Below, in pieces: positions 10,287 to 20,415 of a stretch of 64,000 nt of DNA. The stretch covers positions 62,001-126,000 of the forward strand of contig NZ_JAMQVC010000004.1 in assembly GCF_023721415.1 (NCBI RefSeq), in the 5' to 3' direction. The stretch's first letter is position 1, and each line of letters starts with the position of its first letter. The DNA is from Galbibacter mesophilus (GTDB lineage Bacteria; Bacteroidota; Bacteroidia; Flavobacteriales; Flavobacteriaceae). Both the position numbers and the translations under genes were made by a program. A model generated the notes under the pieces. The model saw nothing but the letters and a program-made list of their open reading frames with translations, had not been told where the DNA came from and did no database searches.

Positions 10287-11936
10287 ATGAAATATTCAAC
10301 AATATTAATTCTTATTATAACCCTGTCGCTAGGCTCTTGCGATTATACAGACTATAATGAGAAAGATTATCTTTTGAAAGATGATATCTATTCTGATTTA
10401 GACCGGGTTAAATCAGCTCTTACAGGAGTTTATACAGATCTTCCCGCCGGGTTTACCCAAGTGGGACAAGCAATGATTGCTTCCGCTAGTGATGATGCTG
10501 TTTTTGCCAACGATGCAGATCCAATACATAGATATTTTAATGGAGCTTGGAGTACGTCCAGACCATTGGATTCCAAATGGAATTTTTATTATCCCATAAG
10601 AAGGGCCAATCAACTCTTGGATGAGGTTGAAAACTACACCTACGAAGAGCGTTTGTATGATAAAGACCCAACCTATGAGGTATTAATGCAAGAACTGGAA
10701 CGCTACAAATATGAAGCGAGGACATTGCGCGCTTTTTATTATTTTGAATTGGCAAAGCGTTACGGCGATATCCCTTTTTACACATCTGTTCTAACGGAGG
10801 AAGAAGCAAATACCATTGAAAGAACCCCTTTTGAAGAAATTATTGATTTTATTGTGCAGGAGTGTGATTCTGCCGCTGCAGTTCTACCAGATTCTTATAT
10901 TGACCAACGTGACAAAGAAACCGGTAGGGTAACCAAAGGAGCGGCAATGGCCATAAAAGCCAAGGCATTGTTGTATGCCGCCAGCCCACTACACAACGAA
11001 AGCAGAAGCACAGAAGCTTGGGAAAAAGCGGCCGAAGCAGCTTATGATATTATCAACTCTGGAACATATTCACTACTAAATAACTATTCTGATGTTTTTA
11101 ATAACTACAGCAATGGAAATTCAGAATTAATATTGGAGCGCAGACAGGGAAATAGTAATAATTTCGAACGCATCAATTTCCCCGTGGGTTATGTGGGAGG
11201 TAGCTCTGGAAACACTCCAACCCAAAACTTGGTAGACGCTTATGAAATGAAAGATTCTGGAATGAATATTAACGATGCAGGCTCTGGTTACGACGCCGCC
11301 AACCCCTACCAAGGAAGGGATCCCCGATTTGAAGCTTCCATACTCTATAATGGAGCAACTTTTAAAGGACAAACCATTGAAGTATTTAATGGTGGAACTA
11401 ATGGTGCCCCACAGCGCTACGCAACTCCTACGGGGTACTACCTTAAAAAATATCTAATTGAAAGTATTAATTTAGAAGCTCCCAATGTTACCGAAAAAGA
11501 GCACACTTGGGTATTGTTCCGTTATGCGGAAGTATTGCTGAATTACGCAGAAGCGATGAATGAAGCTTATGGTCCTGAAAGCCCGGGTAGTTTTGGTATG
11601 ACAGCGCTTCAGGCAGTAAATATGGTAAGAGCGAGGTCGGGTATGCCAGATTTTCCCTCAGGATTGTCTAAAGACGCTTTTCGAACTAAATTGAGAAACG
11701 AAAGACGTGTGGAGCTCGCTTTCGAAGGACACCGTTTTTGGGATATTCGCCGATGGGAAATTGGGGAACAAACCAACCAAATATACAAAATGGAAGTAAC
11801 ACAGGAAGGCAATAATTTTTCTTACAGCAAAGAATTATTGACCACGAGAAACTTTGAACCTAAAATGTACCTGTACCCAATTCCTTTCAACGAAACGGTA
11901 ATTAATACCAACCTTACTCAAAATCCAGGTTGGTAA
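10287..11936 (+). CDS. SusD/RagB-family surface glycan-binding lipoprotein (second pair)
   Basis: This protein of 549 residues has a lipobox ending at Cys18 (SLGSC). Typical SusD helical blocks are visible: KYEARTLRAFYYFELAKRYGDIPF near 140-165, RNERRVELAFEGHRFWDIRRWE near the C-terminus, and a terminal NPGW. It lies 125 bp after its SusC partner and is the last intact gene before the terminator at 11961-12005. The likely role is surface capture of oligosaccharide and delivery to the SusC at 7339-10161. Confidence 0.93.
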   Translation: MKYSTILILIITLSLGSCDYTDYNEKDYLLKDDIYSDLDRVKSALTGVYTDLPAGFTQVGQAMIASASDDAVFANDADPIHRYFNGAWSTSRPLDSKWNFYYPIRRANQLLDEVENYTYEERLYDKDPTYEVLMQELERYKYEARTLRAFYYFELAKRYGDIPFYTSVLTEEEANTIERTPFEEIIDFIVQECDSAAAVLPDSYIDQRDKETGRVTKGAAMAIKAKALLYAASPLHNESRSTEAWEKAAEAAYDIINSGTYSLLNNYSDVFNNYSNGNSELILERRQGNSNNFERINFPVGYVGGSSGNTPTQNLVDAYEMKDSGMNINDAGSGYDAANPYQGRDPRFEASILYNGATFKGQTIEVFNGGTNGAPQRYATPTGYYLKKYLIESINLEAPNVTEKEHTWVLFRYAEVLLNYAEAMNEAYGPESPGSFGMTALQAVNMVRARSGMPDFPSGLSKDAFRTKLRNERRVELAFEGHRFWDIRRWEIGEQTNQIYKMEVTQEGNNFSYSKELLTTRNFEPKMYLYPIPFNETVINTNLTQNPGW

Positions 11937-11960
11937 GTTTAATATTAACTTGACTACACC

Positions 11961-12005
11961 AAAACGCATCTAATTACCAACTATTAATTAGATGCGTTTT
12001 TTTAT
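11961..12005 (+). terminator. Intrinsic terminator of the SusCDCD operon
   Basis: A perfect 16-bp inverted repeat (11961-11976 with 11985-12000) has an 8-nt loop, a GATGCG core and a T-rich tail. It is 24 bp after the SusD stop and therefore separates the operon from the pseudogene that follows. Confidence 0.9.
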
Positions 12006-12045
12006 TAATTTAATCACACATTAACAATTTCCAAATAAATACATT

Positions 12046-13327
12046 ATGGCAAAATCCAGAAGAAAATTTTTAACTTCCATTAGCCTACTGGGAGCAATTA
12101 AGACCATCCCTCTTTCTGTTTTAGCTTTAGCATCAAAAAAGAAAAGCTAAAAATTGTATTGTTAGGCACTGGTAATAGGGGAACCTGTTTTTGGGAAAAA
12201 GACTTGTAGATGAATATTCCAACATCCTAGAATTTGTTGGCTTATGCGAAATTAATCCTGGAAAATTGGCGTCCGGCAAAAAATATATTGAACCTCCTTC
12301 CCTACTTTTACCAATTTTGATAAAATGATTAACAAAACCAAGTCAGATCCTATAATTGATACTATAAAAGAATCCACACACCACGAATTTATTATTAAGG
12401 ACTCGAATCACGGTAGTGATGTACTTACAGAAAAACTCCTAACGACAGATGAAAACAAATATCAAAAAATAATTGATGCAGAAAGAAGGTCCAAAAAAAA
12501 CCTAATTACTGGGTTTAATTATAGATGGAGCCCATACATTAAAGAATTATTGGTAAATAACACTGTAGGGATAATCACCTAAGTAGATTCTCACTGGTAC
12601 TTAAACACTTACCATGACGCTTCCTATTTTCGAACATCCCCTGGACTGAGCGAAACAGGAGAAACGTTTGGGTTTCATAAAGCTACCCATCATTTTGATT
12701 TGTTGAACTTGTGGGTAGACTCAGACCCCATTAAGTGTTTGCTTATGAAGCCTTGGAAAACGAATGTAAAAATGGACGTTTTCGAGGAAATAATTATCGT
12801 GATTGTAATTATAAGTCCGAGTGCGACTTCCACAATAGACAAAAGGTCTATGGATCTAATTGTTGCCTTTGAATAGTACGATGGTTAGATAAGGGACAAT
12901 TGTTTGTTTAGAAAAGAAATCAAAATATACGATAAAATGTCTGCCCAAGTAAAATATAAGAACAACGTTTCCTTGAATTATTCCCTATGATAAAGATTTA
13001 GATATTAATCAAGCAGAAATGCACGCTAATGTAGCCCAAACCTCTAAAGATGCAGATAAACATAAACCCATTTATGTACACAATCTTTGGAAAGATTACC
13101 AAGTAATGAAGATTACCTTTTCCAATGCAGACCATGGAGGTGACAATGCCACCCTACACCATAAAATATTTAAAAATCCAGACGCTACCGATCCTTACGT
13201 CCATTTCGCAGGGATAAGGCAATGGGGTAATGCTTATTTTTATGGCATAGCAGCTAGAAAAAGCATTGAATCTGGAGACCCAATAAACATCGCTGAGTTA
13301 ACCGATTGGAACCTAGGGAAAAAAGAA
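12046..13327 (+). pseudogene. Degenerate Gfo/Idh/MocA-family oxidoreductase
   Basis: An ATG at 12046 opens a leader resembling a twin-arginine-like N-terminus (SRRKFLTSISLLGA) but stops at 12148. Fragments of one protein continue in shifting frames: KIVLLGTGNRG (NAD-binding glycine motif), EFVGLCEINPGKL, a 12325-12582 piece ending in GFNYRWSPYIKELL, then VDSHWYLNTYHDASYF after an in-frame stop at 12580. Next come LWVDSDPIK, a frameshifted FRGNNYRDCNYKSECDF-like block, and a C-terminal piece (DHGGDNATLHHKI to YGIAARKSIESGDPINI). The order matches secreted oxidoreductases of this family, some related to GH109. At least five disruptions make a functional product very unlikely. The 3' end runs up to the convergent sulfatase at 13337. 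Confidence 0.88.
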
Positions 13328-13336
13328 TATAAGTTG

Positions 13337-14926
13337 TTATTTCGGTTTTGGAAAATATCGCATCTTACTATACCTAGGATATTCATCAAAGTTCTCAGGG
13401 TTCTCATCTCCTACTCTAGCATCCTTGGTTTGCTTTAATTCATTTACCAATTGTTCGTGCAATTGCTTTGAAATTTCAATATGCTCTTTATCTTCATATA
13501 GATTATCTATACAGTCTGGATCTTCCTTAACATTATACAGTTCGAATTCCGGTCTATAATCAAATGAGAAATCGAAAAATGGTACTATCGAAGGATTGGA
13601 ATAGTTCTCTATTAAAAACGTCTTGGAAGGCGAATCGTCTACATCGGCAAAAATGGTTCCCTGTGTATATTTTCCATTTTCATCAAGGGAATACCTATTT
13701 AAAAGCGTGCCATCTTTTTTGTCATATCGTTGTGGTGCCCCTGCCGGCCACCGGTTGGGTTTTACGTTCCAAATAAGTAAATAGTCTCCTTCTATCACTG
13801 CCCGTTGCGGATATCCCCAATTTTTGTAGCGGGAGGAAGAGTGTCTTTCCCGGGAGGAAAAAACAGGTACTCTAGATACTTTTCCTTCCAGTTGGGAAAC
13901 CAGAGAGCTATTAGATATGGGTAGCATCCCTTTTGAACTTACATTGGTAAGCTCCAAAACTGTTGGTGCTAGCTGAGCAAGACTCACATTTCCACGATAC
14001 TCCATTTTATTAAGATTAGAATTTTTAGGGAACTTAATAGCCAAGGGAACATGTATTCCGTATTCATAACAATTGGCCTTGGTTCGGGGGAAAGGCATTC
14101 CGTTATCGGAAGTAACTATAATTATTGTATTGTCGTACTCGCCTATCTTTTTTAGATAAGAGACCATACGATCTAAATGACTATCAAACCATTCTATTTC
14201 TACGGCGTAATCCAATAAATCACCTTTAACCAAATCGTTATCCGGTAGAAACTTTGGCACCTTTGCATTTTTTAGGCTTTTATTATTTCTTTTCCAAGAG
14301 TCTAATTCATACCCTCTATGTGGTTCTCGTGCTCCATACCAAAAGAAAAATGGTTTTTCACTGGTTTTGTTTTTAGAAACAAACGCTTTAAATTCCTCCG
14401 CATAGTTGATACTACTTATTCCATACGCACTACGATCGTCCTTACTGTCATAATTGATCTTTGCAGTTACAGGCCCAGCCGGGTTATCCATCCTCAGGGA
14501 ATCATTTTCACTATCTGCAAACTTAAATGGGTCTACTCCCTTTCCCGTTCTTCCAACGAGATATCCAGCATTTTTTAGAAGATCTACAAAGGAGATATAT
14601 TTTTTTGGCCACCAAGAAGCGTGTTGCCCTGCCTGTTCGTTCTGCCAAGGATATCGTCCTGTTACTATAGCACTTCTGGAAGGTGCACAGCCAGGGGATG
14701 CCGCATAGGCCTTTGGGAAATAAACACCTTCTTTGGCAATCCTATCAAAAGCGGGGGTTTTTACAAAGCTACAGCCAGCATAAGAAGTATGCGCAAAAGA
14801 CTGATCGTCGCTAATGGCAAATAAAATGTTGGGTTGTTTTTGTGCCGATAAAGAAACGTTGTATAGCAAGGCAAAGCATATCATTAAAACCTTGTATGTA
14901 TGGTAGTATGGATTTACTTTTTTCAT
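13337..14926 (-). CDS. S1-type sulfatase, N-sulfoglucosamine sulfohydrolase-like
   Basis: This protein of 529 residues has a signal peptide ending near VSLSAQ. The metal-site strand is NILFAISDDQ (about residues 33-42). The signature CAPSR has its Cys at residue 80. TSDNGMPFPRTKANCYEYG and the short C-terminal subdomain resemble the heparan N-sulfatase (SGSH)-like group, although marine members of that group act on other sulfated glycans. Its stop abuts the decayed oxidoreductase, and it is divergent from the GH43 gene at 15256. No copy of the promoter module faces it. Confidence 0.92.
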   Translation of the reverse strand: MKKVNPYYHTYKVLMICFALLYNVSLSAQKQPNILFAISDDQSFAHTSYAGCSFVKTPAFDRIAKEGVYFPKAYAASPGCAPSRSAIVTGRYPWQNEQAGQHASWWPKKYISFVDLLKNAGYLVGRTGKGVDPFKFADSENDSLRMDNPAGPVTAKINYDSKDDRSAYGISSINYAEEFKAFVSKNKTSEKPFFFWYGAREPHRGYELDSWKRNNKSLKNAKVPKFLPDNDLVKGDLLDYAVEIEWFDSHLDRMVSYLKKIGEYDNTIIIVTSDNGMPFPRTKANCYEYGIHVPLAIKFPKNSNLNKMEYRGNVSLAQLAPTVLELTNVSSKGMLPISNSSLVSQLEGKVSRVPVFSSRERHSSSRYKNWGYPQRAVIEGDYLLIWNVKPNRWPAGAPQRYDKKDGTLLNRYSLDENGKYTQGTIFADVDDSPSKTFLIENYSNPSIVPFFDFSFDYRPEFELYNVKEDPDCIDNLYEDKEHIEISKQLHEQLVNELKQTKDARVGDENPENFDEYPRYSKMRYFPKPK

Positions 14927-15255
14927 AAAGATGTTTAATTATGGCTACAAGATACTTACAAAAAAGATACTTTTCTCAACAGAGCTATTTATGCCATTTA
15001 AAAGAATTCACCTCTATTAAGTACATAAGAAATTAAAAACCAACAATATAAGATTTCTAAAAATAACCTTCAAAAGCTAAAAATATCCATATCAAAAGCA
15101 ATAACATCCATTTTTTCAACCTCATTTCCATCGTAAATTTGATAGGCTCTATGAAATACGCTAACAATATATTTCATTGAAAACCAATTGAATTACACCG
15201 GACATAGCTAAACGGTCTGGTTCAGAAAAATATACAAACCAAAAACTCAAAATCC
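14927..15255. other. Divergent promoter region between sulfatase and GH43-CBM32 genes
   Basis: About 330 bp of AT-rich DNA without a gene. It contains promoter module 2 (15085-15141) pointing towards the plus-strand GH43 gene. I see no clear -7 box facing the minus-strand sulfatase. Confidence 0.7.
15085..15141 (+). promoter_or_regulatory. Promoter module 2: 21-bp direct repeat plus -7 box
   Basis: ATCCAT at 15085-15090 is repeated at 15106-15111, 21 bp apart. TAAATTTG (TAnnTTTG type) is at 15134-15141, again 28 bp after the start of the second hexamer. Spacing is identical to modules 1, 4 and 5. It is predicted to drive the GH43-CBM32 gene starting at 15256, with a leader of about 110 nt. 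Confidence 0.75.
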
Positions 15256-17898
15256 ATGTTAAAAAAATTACTTTTTGTTGCAATATGCTTTTCGCTGTTA
15301 CAACAATCCTATGCACAAAAACAATCCATACGAAATGGTATTCTGTGGAAAGACACTAATGGGCTTGATATACAAGCACATTCAGGGGACATCATGACGC
15401 ACAATGGTCGTTTTTATTGGATTGGCCTTGACCGATCGCAAAACTTCAATTATGAAGGAATTAACCTTTACGTTTCAGATGATTTGACCAATTGGGAGTT
15501 CTTGAATAAAGTAGTTGATAAAAACACCAACGACCAAATGGGAAATCCGAACCTTCCTCGGGAAGAAAAACGCTTTACCGAACGACCAAATTTGGTATAT
15601 AATGAAATGACAGGACTATTTGTAATTTGGGCCAAATACCAAAACCCTGGATACACTGCTGGGGAAGTGGCCATCTTTACAAGTCCTACTATAGATGGTG
15701 ATTACACCTTTGTAAAAGCGTTTCAACCTGCCGGATTCGACTCAAATGATTGCAGCTTTTTTAAAGATGAAGATGGTAAAGTTTATTTTATCTCGAACCA
15801 TAAAGGGGTAAACACCCCAGACGACCCTACCGATAATGAATCTTTAAACCTATATCAATTAACAGATGATTATATGGATGTGATAGGAGATCCGGTACAT
15901 TTATTTGCTGGGCAGAAAAAGGAAGCTCCCGCCATTTTTAAACAAGATGGCACCTATTACCTTATTTCTTCCGGGAAAACAGGCTGGAGACCCAACCAAT
16001 GTGCTTACACCTGGTCTAAATCCTTAACAGGAGGATGGGCCAATTGGAAAGCATTGGGTAATAAGGTTACATACGACACCCAGGCTAATGATGTAATTAC
16101 CCTCACAGATGATGATGGGAACCCATCTTACTACTATGTCGGCGACAGACACAAAGATCCAGAACTCCCAGAATCCAAATACCTATTCTTGCCACTTACT
16201 TTAGGGACTAATAATAATCTGGATCTGGAATATGTGCACGAATTTAAAATTGACATGGAAACAGGGCGTTGGGAAGCTTTCGACGATAATATCTATGTTC
16301 CACAGAACGATTGGAGTTTGGTATCCGTTTCCAGTGAAGAGACCTCTGCCGCCGATAGACCAGCCACCAATGCGTTCGATAATGACATCAATACTTTTTG
16401 GCACACTAAATATAGTGACGGTAGCGATCCCTACCCACATGAAATTGTAATCAATTTAGGTGCCGAATACGAAGTGTCTGGCTTTACCTATATTCCCAGA
16501 CTTGATAGAAGCAACAACGGTCTCGTTGCTGAATTTCAATTATTTCTTAGTTCAGATGGGGAGAATTGGGGCGCACCGACTGCTTCCGGTAATCTAGGGT
16601 ATTGGACAGAGCTCTACTTCGAGACCACTTCTGCCCATTATATGAAATTCGTAGCAATTGCACCCATGGAAAAAACAGCCGAAAATCTCGCTACGGCTAC
16701 AGAGTTAAGACTTATAAAAAGTTCAGAATACACAAAAACCGACGTTATTTTGCCTTACAACAACCCAGACCAAAGAGGATGGAACAGCAATACTTCCATT
16801 ACAGTATCTAAAGGAGGAGAGATTTTTTTCGGCCCACAAACACAATACCACGAAGGGCAAACAAAGTTTTTTGGCTTTTACAGCTGGCATGGTCCCAACG
16901 ATTTTTACGCTACGGGTAGATCGGTGAAAATCACCGACATTCAAGAGGAGCAATTAGGGGAGTACACCTTAAACTTTTTGGATGACAACTTTAATGTTCA
17001 AAAGCAAACCTTTCAAATTGCTTTTAATATGGAGGTTACTTCCGTGGAAAAATTGGACGAAGCTTGTAATGGTGCCAACAACGGAGAGGCCACCGTAACC
17101 GTTACCAACGGTATCCCTCCTTACTCCTATGCTTGGGATGATGGCCAAACCACACAAACCGCTACCAATTTAACTCCGGGAATCCATACTGTAACCATTA
17201 GCGATGCTGCCGGTTATTCCTTAACCCAAGAGATAACCATAGAAGAAGCCAGTGAAGTAACTGCAACACTAACCGAAAACCAAACCGTATTCCTTGGTTA
17301 TGGCAAAGAAAATTGTACTGCTTTGGAGGTGTTAAGCGTTCAAGGAGGTTCAGGTGATTATACTTATAGCTGGAATACTGGTGATTCCACCCCAAAAATT
17401 GATATTTGCCCGGAAAGCACCACCGTTTATACCGTAACCATTACCGATACTGAAACTGGATGCAATATTGATAAAGAAGTTGTGGTGGAGGTAATAGACA
17501 TTAACTGTGGGAACAGCAGCTGGATTGAAAAAGTGGAAGTATGCTTTAAAGGAAGAAGTTTGTGCGTGAGCAAACATGCCGTAGCTGCATTGCTTAGAAA
17601 TGGAGGCGTATTGGGCAACTGCAACGATAACAATAGTATTGTATTTACTGAAGTTAAAGTGGCTCCAAACCCTGTTACCAATTATGCAAACGTATACATA
17701 CAAAGCAAATCTCAGGCAACGGTAAACTTAGAACTATTTGATTTTAGAGCACAAAAAGTATTCTCCCAAGAAGCATCCATTAATGAAGGGGACAATCAAA
17801 TACAGTTGGACCTCAGCAATTTGCCAAGGGGAATCTATATACTGAAGCCCCTCGTAAATGGCGTGGAACAAAAAACAAGACTGCTTATTAAAAAATAA
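15256..17898 (+). CDS. Secreted GH43-like glycosidase with CBM32, SprB-like repeats and T9SS sorting domain
   Basis: This protein of 880 residues has a signal peptide to about residue 20. Residues about 25-345 form a five-bladed GH43-type catalytic domain (DIQAHSGDIM near the start, then RPNLVYNEMTGLFVIWAK and EAPAIFKQDGTYYLISSGKTGW). This AH-containing start resembles the exo-beta-1,3-galactanase branch of GH43. Residues about 353-487 are an F5/8-type CBM32 module (ATNAFDNDINTFWHT). SprB-like PYSYAWDDGQTT repeats follow at about 590-700, then a Cys-rich VCFKGRSLCVS segment and a C-terminal type A T9SS sorting domain (VAPNPVTNYANVYI, final RLLIKK). It is therefore predicted to be exported by T9SS, probably to the cell surface. 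The catalytic residues were not assigned. Confidence 0.88.
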   Translation: MLKKLLFVAICFSLLQQSYAQKQSIRNGILWKDTNGLDIQAHSGDIMTHNGRFYWIGLDRSQNFNYEGINLYVSDDLTNWEFLNKVVDKNTNDQMGNPNLPREEKRFTERPNLVYNEMTGLFVIWAKYQNPGYTAGEVAIFTSPTIDGDYTFVKAFQPAGFDSNDCSFFKDEDGKVYFISNHKGVNTPDDPTDNESLNLYQLTDDYMDVIGDPVHLFAGQKKEAPAIFKQDGTYYLISSGKTGWRPNQCAYTWSKSLTGGWANWKALGNKVTYDTQANDVITLTDDDGNPSYYYVGDRHKDPELPESKYLFLPLTLGTNNNLDLEYVHEFKIDMETGRWEAFDDNIYVPQNDWSLVSVSSEETSAADRPATNAFDNDINTFWHTKYSDGSDPYPHEIVINLGAEYEVSGFTYIPRLDRSNNGLVAEFQLFLSSDGENWGAPTASGNLGYWTELYFETTSAHYMKFVAIAPMEKTAENLATATELRLIKSSEYTKTDVILPYNNPDQRGWNSNTSITVSKGGEIFFGPQTQYHEGQTKFFGFYSWHGPNDFYATGRSVKITDIQEEQLGEYTLNFLDDNFNVQKQTFQIAFNMEVTSVEKLDEACNGANNGEATVTVTNGIPPYSYAWDDGQTTQTATNLTPGIHTVTISDAAGYSLTQEITIEEASEVTATLTENQTVFLGYGKENCTALEVLSVQGGSGDYTYSWNTGDSTPKIDICPESTTVYTVTITDTETGCNIDKEVVVEVIDINCGNSSWIEKVEVCFKGRSLCVSKHAVAALLRNGGVLGNCNDNNSIVFTEVKVAPNPVTNYANVYIQSKSQATVNLELFDFRAQKVFSQEASINEGDNQIQLDLSNLPRGIYILKPLVNGVEQKTRLLIKK

Positions 17899-17947
17899 GA
17901 GCTCTTGTAAAATACTGCTATATTTTGTGGTTTTATATAGCAAGCCC

Positions 17948-17994
17948 ATGAGGCTGTTTTAAAAGTGTTTGCTTTTGAACAGCCTCATTTTAAT
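17948..17994 (+). terminator. Intrinsic terminator after GH43-CBM32 gene
   Basis: The inverted repeat (17948-17965 with 17972-17988, core ATGAGGCTGTT) is followed by TTTTAAT. It lies 50 bp after the stop of the upstream gene. It also shows that the in-frame ATG at 17965 is not the start of the next gene. Confidence 0.85.
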
Positions 17995-18087
17995 AAAGCA
18001 GTCCCTTTATGTTATGCTAAATTTAAAATGATTTCAAGAACCCTAAATTTTAATATTTACGCTGTGATACAGTCTGAAGGAAAAAAC

Positions 18088-20415
18088 ATGTCTACTTTTA
18101 TGTTCCCATTAATTTGGGCGCTAATGTTTGTGGCACTCCCTTTAAAAGCTCAACTTTCTAAAGAAACATTGGAAAATGCAGCAGAACGCTGTATCGTCAC
18201 AAATGATCCTGTAAGTTTGGTATATCCTTTTTTAGACACCGAACATTCTCGATGGTTCTATTTTTCATCCGCTAGTAGGCCTTTTGGCATGGTAAATTTA
18301 AGTCCAGACACAGCAACAGATGGTGCTTGGAATAGTGGTTACCGCTACCAGATAGATACCATACAGGGATTTAGTCATGTACATGCATGGCAATTATCGG
18401 CGCTTTCTGTAATGCCGGTACAAGTATCAAAAAACAACGAGACAAATATATTTACCGACTATTATTCCCAATTTTCACATGAAAAAGAAATCGCTTCACC
18501 AGGCTTTCATTCTGTTTATTTAGAACGTTACGGTGTTCATACTGACTTAACAAGTACCAAGCGAGTGGGCTTCCACCGATACCGCTTCCCAAATGGCACT
18601 GTGCCAACGGTACTTTTCAATCTCAACAAACAATTGGGTCCATGTAAAAATATGGCAGGGCGTTTACAACAGTCTGGAGACAAAAGTCTTTCTGGAGAAC
18701 TTACAATGTCGGCAACCTCACGTCGTCCTAAGCCTATAAAAGTTTATTTTCAAATTGACTTTAATGTGGAAATTGATTCTTTACATCGGGATAAAACTAC
18801 AGGAAATTACCTTGCATTCACCAAGAAGGAAAGCCAAGAAACACTAATGAAAGTAGGAATTTCTTACACATCCCTTGACAATGCGCGAACCAATATATCC
18901 AAAGAACTTCCAGGGTGGGATTTTGAGGCTGCAGTGTGCCAATCCCTTCAAGATTGGAACAAAATGTTAAGCCGAATTAAAGTATTTGGAAACAGTAAAA
19001 CACACCAACGTAGGTTTTATACTGACCTTTGGCACGCTTTACAAGGACGTAGAATTATTAGCGATGCCAATGGAGCATATCCAGACTATACAGGAACTGC
19101 TTTTAGAATTGGCCAAATTCCACTTGATAAATTCGGTACACCAACGTTTAACCACTACAACTCCGATGCTTTTTGGGGTGCGCAGTGGACTATTCAAACT
19201 TTATGGGGGCTCGTTTACCCTTCAATAATGAAAAATTTTTCACTTTCTTTGCTCCAATATCAAAAAGACGGAGGTTTGGTGCCCCGTGGGCCTTCTGGCG
19301 GAAACTACACAAATGTAATGACTGGAGCATCTTCTACCCCATTCATCGTGGGCGCAGTACAACGAGAAATCCTAAAAGAAAATCTAGATCAAGTTTATAC
19401 AGCTCTTAAAAAAAACCATGTCATGAATGGAATGATGTCCAAAGCCGGTTATGAACATAACACTGCTATTGGAGGTGGATTAGAATATTATCTCGAAAAA
19501 GGATATGTACCATATCCTTTGCCCGAAAAAGTGAAGGCCCATCATAAAAATGGAGCATCCATGACGCTTGAATATTCTTATCAAGATTGGGCATTGGCAC
19601 AATTCGCCAAAAAATTGAACTTACAAAAAGACTATCGTATTTATAAAAAACGTTCCGAAAATTGGAAAAATGTTTTTGACGCTTCCGTGGGTTGGATTCG
19701 ACCTAAAAATAGAGATGGAGTTTGGAAAAAAGAGTACGACCTCTACCAAATAGGCCATGGTTTTACAGAAGCAAATGGTGCACAAAACACTTGGTTTGTA
19801 CCCCACGATCTTCCAGAGCTGGCAAAACTTATGGGTGGTAACGAAAAAGCCAGTGAAAAACTCAATGAACAATTTAAAACAGCAGAAAAATCAGGTTTTA
19901 CGGCAGGTGATTCCCATGGGCAAGAAAAAAACCCAAAATACAGCCGAATTCCCGTCAATTATGGAAACGAACCTTCTATGCAAACGGCTTTTATTTTCAA
20001 TCATTTAGGCAGACCGGATCTTACACAATACTGGTCGCGAAAGGTCATAGACAGTGTTTTTAGTGGGTTGTCACCTGAAACCGGCTATAGTGGCGATGAA
20101 GATCAAGGTATTTTGGGAAGTCTAGCTGTATTAATGAAAATTGGACTTTTTCAAATGAACGGTGGTGTAGAATCGAATCCAAAGTATGAATTTGGAAGTC
20201 CGATTTTTGATAAAATTGTTATTACCCTTGAAAATAATAAAAAACTGATAATCAAAGCTCTTGGATCAGCGTCGGGAAAAAAATACATCGAAACCGTGAA
20301 ATGGAACGGAAAACCTTTACAATCGGATTCGGAACAAAAACACATTCAGCATAAAGAAATTATACAGGGCGGAACCTTAGAATTTATAATGAAATCTTCT
20401 AATCCCGTAAAATAG
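18088..20415 (+). CDS. GH92-family glycoside hydrolase (alpha-mannosidase type)
   Basis: This protein of 775 residues starts at the ATG at 18088. That start has an AAGG-like ribosome site just upstream and gives a clean signal peptide (STFMFPLIWALMFVALPLKAQ); the upstream ATG at 17965 lies inside a terminator. GH92 hallmarks are present: RPFGMVNLSPDT, GFSHVHAW, NSDAFWGAQWTIQTLWGLVYP, GNEPS (Glu at about 628) and GDEDQG near 669-674. These correspond to the catalytic acid and base regions of this calcium-dependent exo-alpha-mannosidase family. GFSHVHAWQLSA departs from the commoner histidine-glycine form, so specificity may differ. No promoter module was found upstream. Confidence 0.88.
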   Translation: MSTFMFPLIWALMFVALPLKAQLSKETLENAAERCIVTNDPVSLVYPFLDTEHSRWFYFSSASRPFGMVNLSPDTATDGAWNSGYRYQIDTIQGFSHVHAWQLSALSVMPVQVSKNNETNIFTDYYSQFSHEKEIASPGFHSVYLERYGVHTDLTSTKRVGFHRYRFPNGTVPTVLFNLNKQLGPCKNMAGRLQQSGDKSLSGELTMSATSRRPKPIKVYFQIDFNVEIDSLHRDKTTGNYLAFTKKESQETLMKVGISYTSLDNARTNISKELPGWDFEAAVCQSLQDWNKMLSRIKVFGNSKTHQRRFYTDLWHALQGRRIISDANGAYPDYTGTAFRIGQIPLDKFGTPTFNHYNSDAFWGAQWTIQTLWGLVYPSIMKNFSLSLLQYQKDGGLVPRGPSGGNYTNVMTGASSTPFIVGAVQREILKENLDQVYTALKKNHVMNGMMSKAGYEHNTAIGGGLEYYLEKGYVPYPLPEKVKAHHKNGASMTLEYSYQDWALAQFAKKLNLQKDYRIYKKRSENWKNVFDASVGWIRPKNRDGVWKKEYDLYQIGHGFTEANGAQNTWFVPHDLPELAKLMGGNEKASEKLNEQFKTAEKSGFTAGDSHGQEKNPKYSRIPVNYGNEPSMQTAFIFNHLGRPDLTQYWSRKVIDSVFSGLSPETGYSGDEDQGILGSLAVLMKIGLFQMNGGVESNPKYEFGSPIFDKIVITLENNKKLIIKALGSASGKKYIETVKWNGKPLQSDSEQKHIQHKEIIQGGTLEFIMKSSNPVK

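Noticed and set aside
17965-18087. ATG at 17965 as start of the GH92 gene
   Set aside because: It lies inside the terminator hairpin of the previous gene. ATG 18088 has a ribosome site and a proper signal peptide.
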